From a candidate division FCPU426 bacterium (GTDB lineage: Bacteria; Oederibacteriota; PGYV01; Palsa-1178): a stretch of 5,360 nt of DNA. Below, in pieces: positions 1 to 5,360 of this stretch. Where the stretch lies: NCBI GenBank assembly GCA_003167475.1, contig PMTB01000236.1, positions 1-5,360 of the forward strand. Direction: 5' to 3'. Made by a program: the position numbers and the translations under genes. The notes beneath the pieces were generated by a model. That model was given only the letters and a program-made list of their open reading frames with translations, searched no databases and was not told the DNA's origin. Numbering within the stretch: position 1 is the stretch's first letter; each line of letters opens with the position of its first letter.

Positions 1-432
1 TTTGACAACCTCTATCCTTTCGACCATGTTCAGATTTGGCATATCAATAAAATTATAAGACCCGTCCTGCATGATGTTTTGTATCGGCGCCCCGTCTATC
101 AGGAACAGGAACTTGTCATTCTGGTCGGAGGTAAACCCCCGCGAACCCAGCACGGAAGACTCGCGCATTGAAACCCTCATCCCCGGAACCCGCTTTAGTA
201 TATCGGCCAGGCTTTTTGCCCCGGAAATCTCGATCTCTTTCTGCGTTATCACATAAACGACTGCCGGTGCCTCGTTTATGGATTCTGATGTTTTGGAAGC
301 CGTAACCACCATAGGGATATTCATGAACAGGAGTTCCTCAGTCTGGCCGGTTTCGGCCAGTATGTCGGCGCCTTGCAGCGCGAAAAACAGCAGTATTGCC
401 GTCAAACATCCGGATGCTTTCCAAATTTTCAT
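1..432 (-). CDS. TonB-dependent outer-membrane receptor, N-terminal part (partial)
   Basis: This is the first 144 residues of an outer-membrane receptor; the gene runs off the left window edge and the beta-barrel is not visible. Residues 1-26 look like a Sec signal peptide: MKIWK, then a hydrophobic stretch, then a small-residue end at about DILA/ETG. Residues 36-46 (FMNIPMVVTAS) resemble the region that leads into the plug in this family. The plug domain follows from about residue 53: APAVVYVITQKEI, then GAKSLADILKRVPGMRV, GSRGF, FLFLIDGAPI and MVERIEVVK, all classic plug-domain (PF07715) signatures. Such receptors bring siderophores, cobalamin, metals or oligosaccharides across the outer membrane using TonB-ExbBD energy; the substrate cannot be told from the plug. 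The start is ATG at 432, preceded by AAGGCGG with about 6-7 nt spacing. It lies 82 nt downstream of the kinase stop on the same strand, so it is probably the third gene of the cassette. Confidence 0.9.
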   Translation of the reverse strand, partial: MKIWKASGCLTAILLFFALQGADILAETGQTEELLFMNIPMVVTASKTSESINEAPAVVYVITQKEIEISGAKSLADILKRVPGMRVSMRESSVLGSRGFTSDQNDKFLFLIDGAPIQNIMQDGSYNFIDMPNLNMVERIEVVK

Positions 433-514
433 TAAACACCGCCTTTTAAAATTTTTATTTATTGTATCCTGCGCCCCAACCCGGGCCTGTTTTCAGCATT
501 TTTGATATCCCGGT

Positions 515-536
515 TCAGGCCGGTCCTCCGGCCTGA
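515..536 (-). other. Perfect GC-rich hairpin spanning the kinase stop codon
   Basis: TCAGGCCGG (515-523 on the plus strand), loop TCCT, then CCGGCCTGA (528-536): a 9-bp perfect stem with a 4-nt loop that includes the kinase stop codon. On the minus strand it encodes QAGGPA*. No T-run follows on the minus strand (the next bases are ACCGGGATATC), so it is not a standard terminator. It could slow ribosomes or protect the upstream message at the junction with the TonB receptor gene, or simply reflect GC-rich coding sequence. Confidence 0.5.
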
Positions 537-2377
537 TTTACAGGCAATAGGATATTAAAAGTAGTACCCCTGTCCTTCCCTTCGGAATCGGCCCAAATCG
601 CGCCGTCGTGGGCAATTATTATATTTTTGGTTATTGTGAGCCCCAAGCCAAGACCCTGGTACTTGCGGGTATTTGTGTCTTCCACCTGGTAAAACCTGTC
701 AAATATCATTTCAAGCTTTGCCTTTTCTACACCGACGCCTTCATCTTTTATGGAAATCAGGCAGTACTGCCCGGTAATTGAAGGTTTTACAGCAATATAT
801 GAAGGCGCCTTCACAGAGTCTGCCGTTATCTTTTTTATGCTTACCGTGATCCTCGACTCCCTGTTTATGAACTTTATGGAGTTGTTCAGTATGTTTATAA
901 ATGCCTGGCTCATGCGGTATTCGTCCATGAATAAAGACAGGAAGTTAGTATCAAAATCCTTCACGACTATTATCTGCAAAGCCTCAAACAGCGGGTCCAT
1001 TTCCATGATGCAGTTCTTCATTACGCTTATGATATCGCCTTCAGCCCTGTTCACGGCAAAAGTACCGGCCTCTATTTTTGTTATATCAAGCAGATCGTTA
1101 ATTAAGCGCAGCAGCCTTTCCGTGTTCCTGCTGATGGAGTTCATAAAATCCATCTGCTCCGGAGTCACCGTTCCGCCCACCCCCCTGATTAAAAATTTCA
1201 AAAAGCCCTTGATGGAGGTTATGGGAGTGCGCAATTCATGCGAGACCATGGACAGGAAATTACTCTTCATTTTGTCCAGTTCCTTGAGTTTTTCGCTTGT
1301 TTTTTTGAGCTCCTCATTGTAATTTTCCAGTTTGAGCATCACATTTAATAATTTGTTTTCCGTCTCTTTTATTTTCATGATATTTACCGCCACGCAAGCG
1401 AACCCCGTGGGTTCCATGTCCTTGTCCCTTAATATTGACGCCCCGAACAAAACAGATACGTCTCCGTTTTTTGTCCTTGCGGTTTTTTCAACATTTACCA
1501 TACCGGTTTTTAGGTCATCCAGGCTTGTGTTCTCAAAATACGCCATTATCGGCCGCCCTGTCAATTCATCCTTTGTAAGCCCCAGTAATTTTGCGGCGGC
1601 GGCATTTGTCATTTCTATGGTACCATCGTTATTTGCCACCATAAGCGATTCTGTTATTGAGGCAAAAATGGACTCCATATAGTCTTTGGATACAAGTGAA
1701 ATTGACAATTTCATCGTCATGTCGTTAAACGCCTCGGCAAGCATCCCTATTTCATCCTTTGAATCCATGGAAACGGTGCTTGTAAAATCGCCGCCGGCTA
1801 TTTTTTGGGAATTTTCCGCCAGTATGCCTATGGGGTCACCCAGGATGCGCTTTATCAATAAGCTGCTGATAAAGGAAGCTATGAATATGACAAGGAAAGT
1901 GAGTAATACCGTCAATATGACTGTGGTAAGCACAGCCTTTTTCGTGTCAATGGTTGAAAAAGAAAGTGTAACAGTACCCAGTTGTTCTTTTGTGTCCTCC
2001 TGGATCCCCAGCATTACCTCTTCGCCCGGCCCCATTGCCATATGCCTGACTATGCTTTTCGTATACTCTTTCACGTTTTTGTCCGCAGATCTCATAAATT
2101 CATAGACTGTTTTCCCGTTCTTATCCTTCAATACGCAGCGGGCAACGTCTTCGCGTTTCAGGCTATTGCCGATTATTTTTTTTACGTCCTCGTAATTATG
2201 GATATAAAGCGGGAACTCTATATTTGAAACAAGCTCATTTATTATTATGCCGGCGCGCTGGTTCATTAAAGCGTCAAGCTGCCTGGCCTCAAATGTGATG
2301 AACCCGAGGGCCAAAAGCACGCTCAGCATTATGATTATACCCGTGAAAAACGTGTTTATTTTTTTGTCTATCTTCAT
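515..2377 (-). CDS. Membrane sensor histidine kinase (CHASE8-like periplasmic domain, HAMP, PAS, HisKA, HATPase_c)
   Basis: A complete 620-residue hybrid-free sensor kinase. Layout by eye: TM1 at about 8-28; a periplasmic domain of about 120 residues (29-147); TM2 at about 149-175; HAMP at about 172-227 (ending DEIGMLAEAFNDM); PAS at about 232-335 (SITESLMVANNDGTIEMTNAAAAKLLG); a coiled coil at about 336-372; HisKA with the H-box FLSMVSHELRTP, giving His380 as phospho-acceptor; HATPase_c with N-box NILNNS (Asn499), G1 DEGVGV (545-550), F-box FDRFYQ (559-564) and G2 GLGLGL (575-580). All catalytic motifs are intact. The periplasmic stretch INELVSNIEFPLYIHNYEDVKKIIGNSLKREDVARCVLKDKNGKTVYEF looks like the CHASE8 family (PF17152), known from YfiN-like proteins; this is by pattern, not by search. 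There is no receiver domain and no response regulator in the window, so the output is unknown. The start ATG overlaps the binding-protein stop as ATGA, with GAGG about 10 nt upstream inside that gene, so translational coupling is likely. Confidence 0.93.
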   Translation of the reverse strand: MKIDKKINTFFTGIIIMLSVLLALGFITFEARQLDALMNQRAGIIINELVSNIEFPLYIHNYEDVKKIIGNSLKREDVARCVLKDKNGKTVYEFMRSADKNVKEYTKSIVRHMAMGPGEEVMLGIQEDTKEQLGTVTLSFSTIDTKKAVLTTVILTVLLTFLVIFIASFISSLLIKRILGDPIGILAENSQKIAGGDFTSTVSMDSKDEIGMLAEAFNDMTMKLSISLVSKDYMESIFASITESLMVANNDGTIEMTNAAAAKLLGLTKDELTGRPIMAYFENTSLDDLKTGMVNVEKTARTKNGDVSVLFGASILRDKDMEPTGFACVAVNIMKIKETENKLLNVMLKLENYNEELKKTSEKLKELDKMKSNFLSMVSHELRTPITSIKGFLKFLIRGVGGTVTPEQMDFMNSISRNTERLLRLINDLLDITKIEAGTFAVNRAEGDIISVMKNCIMEMDPLFEALQIIVVKDFDTNFLSLFMDEYRMSQAFINILNNSIKFINRESRITVSIKKITADSVKAPSYIAVKPSITGQYCLISIKDEGVGVEKAKLEMIFDRFYQVEDTNTRKYQGLGLGLTITKNIIIAHDGAIWADSEGKDRGTTFNILLPVNQAGGPA

Positions 2378-3297
2378 TTTCCAAACACCTCGGAAGCGCC
2401 CTGAATTGTCTCCTGGGTGAGCCTTATTCCAAACCGCTGCGCCACCAGGACATTTACCGAATAACCGTATTTTGTAACAGCCGCTTCTGTCTTATCAACC
2501 GGGATAAGGGGGAAAAACTTTTCAATGGCGAGCCTTGCCGTATCGGCCCCAACGTCATAATAATTGTATTCAAATGATATGAGCGCTCCGGCTTTTGTGT
2601 AAAACGAAGAGAGCCCGATAACCGGAAATTTGTCATCAAGGCTTTCTTCAAACAAATACTGTATGGTCTTTGGCGAAAACACGTTTGAGTCCATCGTCAT
2701 GATAAAAAAATCAATTTCATCCTCTATTTTATCCAAAGCTTTTTCAAAACCGGCTTCTCCTTCGATCTTTACCCCGACTATCCTTATATCATTGCTTTCG
2801 CACGCTTGTTTGATATTTTCGAATTGTTTTAATGAAGAATCCGAATAAATTACACCGAGCGACCCGGCCGAGGGCAGTATTTTTTTTGTTTCAACCAGGC
2901 GGTATTCCTCGGGTATGTTAAGCACTACACCGGCAATATTGTCGTTTTTTGACCCTTCACCGGTTAGGACCATGCAATATGATATTTTTTTTTCAGGGAA
3001 CGCGGTTTTCGCAAAATTCAGGGCCTTGGTGCCTGCCGCCAGGATCAAATCGGGGTTGTTTTTTGTTATTTCCACGGCCAGGGAACCCTGGTCCTGATCT
3101 GTTATCAGGTAGTCAAAGAAAACAGGCTTGAAATATTTTCCGATTGTGTTTTTATATCCGCTTACCGCCAGTTTATAGGGTTCCGCTTCTGAAGATGATA
3201 TTACACAGACGGTATTGACGGCGCCCCCGAGTATACTGGCTTGAAAAATCATCATGAAACATACACATAATAAAGGGTAAATCAGTCTTTTTATCAT
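2374..3297 (-). CDS. Periplasmic solute-binding protein of the ABC_sub_bind (TrpX-like) family
   Basis: A 307-residue exported protein. Residues 1 to about 26 form a signal peptide (MIKR, hydrophobic core, small residues ILGGA). The mature part reads as a two-lobe periplasmic binding protein of the PF04392 type: NPDLILAAGTKALNFAK (81-97), IAGVVLNIPEEYRL (121-134), GSLGVIYSDSS (145-155), then PVIGLSSFYTKAGALISFEYNYYDVGADTARLA (225-257) and the C-terminal VLVAQRFGIRL. The family binds small solutes, with aromatic amino acids known for TrpX members; the ligand here is unknown. Start choice: GTG at 3300 is directly followed by ATG at 3297. The AGGAG at 3303-3307 is 5 nt from the ATG but only 2 nt from the GTG, so the ATG is preferred. 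No permease or ATPase gene is next to it; the next gene is a histidine kinase with a 4-bp overlap, which argues for a sensory role instead of, or besides, transport. Confidence 0.88.
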   Translation of the reverse strand: MIKRLIYPLLCVCFMMIFQASILGGAVNTVCVISSSEAEPYKLAVSGYKNTIGKYFKPVFFDYLITDQDQGSLAVEITKNNPDLILAAGTKALNFAKTAFPEKKISYCMVLTGEGSKNDNIAGVVLNIPEEYRLVETKKILPSAGSLGVIYSDSSLKQFENIKQACESNDIRIVGVKIEGEAGFEKALDKIEDEIDFFIMTMDSNVFSPKTIQYLFEESLDDKFPVIGLSSFYTKAGALISFEYNYYDVGADTARLAIEKFFPLIPVDKTEAAVTKYGYSVNVLVAQRFGIRLTQETIQGASEVFGK

Positions 3298-3302
3298 CAC
3301 TG

Positions 3303-3307
3303 CTCCT
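3303..3307 (-). promoter_or_regulatory. Ribosome binding site that decides the binding-protein start
   Basis: AGGAG on the minus strand is followed by CA, GTG, ATG. Spacing is 2 nt to the GTG and 5 nt to the ATG at 3297, which favours the ATG as initiator. Confidence 0.7.
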
Positions 3308-3339
3308 GTCGTGTATGCTGCAAAATGCTGCTAGTTTCA

Positions 3340-3355
3340 AGTATACCATATTATA
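3340..3355 (-). promoter_or_regulatory. Candidate promoter -10 elements for the binding-protein/kinase/receptor cassette
   Basis: Read on the minus strand, there are two overlapping possibilities. TATAAT lies at 3350-3355. TATACT at 3340-3345 is preceded by TGG (3346-3348), which matches an extended -10. Neither has a convincing -35 at 16-18 bp; TTGCGG at 3376-3381 is 20 bp from TATAAT. Initiation near 3333-3343 would give a leader of about 35-46 nt before the ATG at 3297. This is the only promoter-like spot seen upstream of the cassette. Confidence 0.3.
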
Positions 3356-3404
3356 CGGCATTAAACCTTTGAAAACCGCAAACAATACCTCTAATGCGAT
3401 TTTC

Positions 3405-3427
3405 AAGTTATTATAGTCATATAACTT
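3405..3427. promoter_or_regulatory. Gapped inverted repeat AAGTTAT-N9-ATAACTT, possible operator
   Basis: A 7-bp perfect inverted repeat with a 9-bp gap, in an AT-rich stretch about 50 bp upstream of the candidate -10 elements of the cassette. Position and symmetry suit a dimeric activator site, but AT-rich sequence gives such repeats by chance fairly often. Confidence 0.25.
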
Positions 3428-3571
3428 TAAATAATTAATGGTAAAGTTGGGATAAAATGTGTTTTTACGGCCTTAAGAAATGGAAGTAATCTGCAATTTT
3501 AAAGCCAATAAGGGGGAGGTAATAATGGATACCGTCGGAAAACCCTCAATATTATGACGTAATCCTTTATT

Positions 3572-3671
3572 GTGCCTGGCGCTGCCAAAATTTTTACGCA
3601 GGCCTTTGCGCGATACCCCTTTATTATACAAGCGCAAAATCCCGAGGCAAAATTTTGGCAGCGCCAGGCAC
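3572..3671. repeat. 100-bp imperfect palindrome with 23-bp perfect terminal arms (MITE- or REP-like)
   Basis: Bases 3572-3594 (GTGCCTGGCGCTGCCAAAAT...) are exactly reverse-complementary to 3649-3671. The symmetry continues in the same register with interruptions: TTTGCGC at 3605-3611 pairs with GCGCAAA at 3632-3638, centred at 3621.5. As RNA it would fold into one long hairpin on either strand. It sits in a non-coding gap just after the FecR gene's 3' end, which is where miniature inverted-repeat elements and REP-type repeats often lie. No clear target-site duplication is seen at its edges, and no T-run follows on either strand, so it is not a canonical intrinsic terminator although it could stabilise a 3' end. 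It contains no credible gene. Confidence 0.85.
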
Positions 3672-3714
3672 GACTTAACATAAAGACTTTTCGGACAGCC
3701 TCTAAATACTTCCC

Positions 3715-4740
3715 TTATTTGTCAGAGTTTGTGTCTTCCCTGTCTTCCCTGTTTTTCCTGTTATCCCTGTTATCCCTGTTATCCCTGTTGTTACTGTCGC
3801 TATTATCCTTGTCGTCGTTATTGCCGTCCGGCTTCTTTTTCTTAAGATACTCTTTCATCCTTGAGTCGCGGTTTTCCTTCTGGTCGTTGTACCTCTTCTG
3901 CGCTTCCCTGTACGGCTGCTGCCTCATTTCCTCATTCACTATGCCCCTGTCGCCATTCGACATATTTTTGAACCTCTGCGGATCGTTCCTCATCATTGTC
4001 CTTAAATTCTCGATCCTCTTTGTCCTCCTGTCTATCTTGTACTTGCGGGCCCTGCCGGAACCGCGCAGCTGCCTCATCATCTCTATCTTGCCCCTAAGGT
4101 CGCCCATTTCCCTGTAACGCTTCACAAAGTTCGGCCTGAGCTTTCCCGGCCTCCCGGGAGTTCTCAGCCATTTTGAAACGGTTGTTTCCTGGTCCTTATT
4201 TACCACTATTTTATGCAGCACATTGCCGCTTTTGTCGAGTCCGGATACTTCAACGGCTCCGTCATAAACCCCGACAGAATCGTTATCAGCGGTGTCCACT
4301 ATGAACTCCGTGCCTTTGACCGCGGCCATGGCCATCTTTGTTTTGACCGTAAATTCCTCTTTTTCAGTGAGTTTCTTGACTATCGCCATAACTTTACCCT
4401 TGATAAGTTCCACTATGGTGCTTGTTTTATCCTTCCTTACGAGGTTCCTGATGGTAAGCTTGCTGTCGGGGTCCAGTTTTAATATCGTGGAGTCGTCAAA
4501 AACCACCTCAATCGTGGAATCGGGCCCCGCTTCCAGTGTGTCCCCCTCGTACAGCGGGATATATAGGTCCTGTATGGCTTCGTCCGTATCCGAATTTTTT
4601 CTTTTTACCCCGCAGTCGCCTGTGTAGTCGTTCACATAGGCTATGGAGTAATCCGTGTCGGATTTTGTCGCTGCGGCCGCATTTGCGGCAGGCGCGATGA
4701 CTAAAACAGCGAGTAAAACCAGAAAGAAGTTTTTTAACAT
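3715..4740 (-). CDS. Exported FecR-domain protein with charged Arg/Asn/Asp-rich C-terminal tail
   Basis: A 341-residue protein, starting at the ATG at 4740, which has GGAGG 5 nt upstream. The frame is open up to 4800, but that longer version would overlap the pyruvate kinase stop and bury the signal peptide, so it is not preferred. Residues 1 to about 23 are a signal peptide (MLKNFFLVLLAVLVIAPAANA). A FecR domain (PF04773) covers about 60-170: LYEGDTLEAGPDSTIEVVFDDSTILKLDPDSKLTI, IVELIKGKVMAIV, FTVKTKMAMAAVKGTEFIVD and VGVYDGAVEVSG are typical of it. The tail from about 195 onward is rich in Arg, Lys, Asp and Asn, without a recognised fold, and ends in DNR/NRED repeats. It lacks the cytoplasmic anti-sigma part and inner transmembrane helix of true FecR regulators, and no ECF sigma gene is near, so it is probably a cell-envelope or periplasmic structural or binding protein and not an iron regulator. 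Its role is not known. It starts 52 nt after the pyruvate kinase stop. Confidence 0.85.
   Translation of the reverse strand: MLKNFFLVLLAVLVIAPAANAAAATKSDTDYSIAYVNDYTGDCGVKRKNSDTDEAIQDLYIPLYEGDTLEAGPDSTIEVVFDDSTILKLDPDSKLTIRNLVRKDKTSTIVELIKGKVMAIVKKLTEKEEFTVKTKMAMAAVKGTEFIVDTADNDSVGVYDGAVEVSGLDKSGNVLHKIVVNKDQETTVSKWLRTPGRPGKLRPNFVKRYREMGDLRGKIEMMRQLRGSGRARKYKIDRRTKRIENLRTMMRNDPQRFKNMSNGDRGIVNEEMRQQPYREAQKRYNDQKENRDSRMKEYLKKKKPDGNNDDKDNSDSNNRDNRDNRDNRKNREDREDTNSDK
3732..3794 (-). repeat. Tandem 9-bp in-frame repeat in the FecR-protein tail
   Basis: Seven 9-bp units run from 3732, on the plus strand TGTCTTCCC twice, TGTTTTTCC once, TGTTATCCC three times, then a decayed TGTTGTTAC. Three units are identical (3759-3785). 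Because the unit is three codons, it encodes the DNR-DNR-DNR-KNR-EDR-ED stretch, and a gain or loss of units keeps the frame. This is a coding microsatellite near the C-terminus, 17 bp from the stop codon at 3715. Confidence 0.9.
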
Positions 4741-4792
4741 AATTACCTCCGTTTTAATATTTATAATTTGACGCTTGCGGCGCCATTTTTGT

Positions 4793-5360
4793 TTACACAT
4801 TTATCAGGGTTATACGGCCCTCTATACAACTCCCTGAATCATAATCTACGTAAACCAGGTTTTGCATGTTCCTGAATTTTTTCTTAAGGTAAGCCCCGGC
4901 CTTTGCGGCGTCCGGATTGATGATAAAAACCGGGTATATACCGTGATATACCGCCATTTGATAATAAAGCGCCCTGTCCTGTGTCACCGCGATAACCGGC
5001 CTGTGGGGCCTGTAATCGGAGAGGTATTCTATATCACTCAGAGAGCCCGTCTTTATGGCTATCTCACAATTTTTAAGCGCCCCGGGCATGGAAGCGGCCG
5101 CAAAAGATAGCGCGTTCTTACCCATGTTATCCGCCTTTATCACGGCCGCGGAAGGCTTCGGTATCTTCATCATGTCCGCTTCGGCTTTCTTTATTATTGC
5201 CGCCATGTTCTTTACCGTTTTTTCCGGATATTTCCCGACGGAGGTTTCCCCCGAAAGCATGAGCGTATCCGCGCCGTCCAGGACAGCGTTATAAACGTCG
5301 GCCACTTCGGCCCGCTCGGGATACGGGTTATTGGTCATGGATTCCAGCATCTGGGTGGCC
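4793..5360 (-). CDS. pyk: Pyruvate kinase, C-terminal part (partial)
   Basis: The last 188 residues of pyruvate kinase, which converts phosphoenolpyruvate and ADP to pyruvate and ATP in the final step of glycolysis; the N-terminal part lies beyond the right edge. The visible part begins with ATQMLESM, then NPYPERAEVADVYNAVLDGADTLMLSGETSVGKYPEKTVKNM, the strongly conserved end of the catalytic barrel. The C-terminal alpha/beta domain follows: IAIKTGSLSDIEYLSDYRPHRPVIAVTQDRALYYQMAVYHGIYPVFI. The family usually has PTRAE where this one has PERAE, a small deviation. The protein ends soon after the last strand (GRITLINV*), and no extra PEP-utiliser domain is fused. The gene is on the same strand as everything else here and is followed 52 nt later by the FecR-domain gene, with no convincing terminator between. 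Confidence 0.95.
   Translation of the reverse strand, partial: ATQMLESMTNNPYPERAEVADVYNAVLDGADTLMLSGETSVGKYPEKTVKNMAAIIKKAEADMMKIPKPSAAVIKADNMGKNALSFAAASMPGALKNCEIAIKTGSLSDIEYLSDYRPHRPVIAVTQDRALYYQMAVYHGIYPVFIINPDAAKAGAYLKKKFRNMQNLVYVDYDSGSCIEGRITLINV

Larger units (their letters stand above)
3298..3714. other. 417-bp gene-free spacer between cassette and FecR-domain gene
   Basis: From low to high coordinates it holds the AGGAG site, two ATGCTGC direct repeats (3315-3321 and 3325-3331), the candidate -10 elements, the AT-rich inverted repeat at 3405-3427, an AT-rich stretch without recognisable signals (about 3428-3500), and the 100-bp palindrome. No RNA gene is recognised. The only coding-like signal is a ten-codon plus-strand frame at 3525-3557 behind a strong GGGGGAGGT, which is not called as a gene. 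Confidence 0.7.

Noticed and set aside
750..1322. Plus-strand frame of 190 codons opposite the kinase
   Set aside because: It is antisense to conserved HisKA and HATPase_c motifs; its translation has no recognisable pattern.
3173..3406. Minus-strand frame of 77 codons overlapping the binding-protein start
   Set aside because: It is out of frame with the binding protein, covers its signal peptide region and has no good ribosome site.
3572..3671. Intrinsic terminator for the FecR gene
   Set aside because: The loop is large, the inner pairing is interrupted, and no T-run follows the stem on the minus strand.
3759..3785. Resemblance to an I-SceI homing endonuclease site (CCCTGTTATCCCT core)
   Set aside because: It is explained by the 9-bp coding repeat; the outer bases of the site do not match and there is no intron or homing gene nearby.
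3732..3794. CRISPR-like array
   Set aside because: The units are 9 bp, directly adjacent without spacers, and lie in a coding frame.
3572..4117. Long plus-strand frame (181 codons) across the palindrome and the FecR gene tail
   Set aside because: It is a shadow of the FecR gene and palindrome: a Leu/Ser-rich translation of the antisense of Asp/Asn/Arg codons, with no ribosome site and no domain pattern.
4741..4792. Terminator or promoter between pyruvate kinase and FecR gene
   Set aside because: Only a weak GGCGC/GCGTC pairing and an AT-rich TATAAA without a -35 are seen; neither is good enough to call.

Overview
All five genes supported here lie on the minus strand. They are listed in transcription order, from high to low coordinates. 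(1) The C-terminal part of pyruvate kinase, cut by the right window edge. (2) An exported FecR-domain protein with a long, highly charged C-terminal tail. (3) A 417-bp gene-free stretch containing a 100-bp palindrome and the presumed control region of the next genes. (4) A periplasmic ABC_sub_bind-type solute-binding protein. (5) A membrane histidine kinase whose ATG overlaps the previous stop codon (ATGA). (6) The N-terminus of a TonB-dependent outer-membrane receptor, cut by the left window edge.

The organism is a Gram-negative (diderm) bacterium, because a TonB receptor with a plug domain and a signal peptide needs an outer membrane. Base composition is moderate and Shine-Dalgarno sites are clear (GGAGG, AGGAG). 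The phylum cannot be fixed from this window. The mix of a FecR-like exported protein, TonB receptor, CHASE8-like kinase and a MITE-like palindrome suggests an environmental, possibly uncultured lineage, but that is an impression and not a measurement.

The most interesting unit is the three-gene cassette at 1-3297: solute-binding protein, then kinase, then TonB receptor. No ABC permease or ATPase is visible beside the binding protein, and its reading frame is translationally coupled to the kinase. The kinase has a periplasmic domain of roughly 120 residues that resembles CHASE8. The simplest reading is a nutrient-sensing relay: the binding protein carries the ligand state to the kinase, and the TonB receptor is the outer-membrane importer of the same or a related ligand. 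This would be similar in logic to LuxP/LuxQ, TorT/TorS or YfiR/YfiN. No response regulator is visible in the window.

The spacer 3298-3714 holds, from the cassette side outward: an AGGAG ribosome site, two direct ATGCTGC repeats, overlapping -10-like hexamers, a gapped 7-bp inverted repeat, and then the 100-bp palindrome (23-bp perfect arms) next to the FecR gene's 3' end. The pyruvate kinase and FecR genes are probably neighbours by position and not by function.
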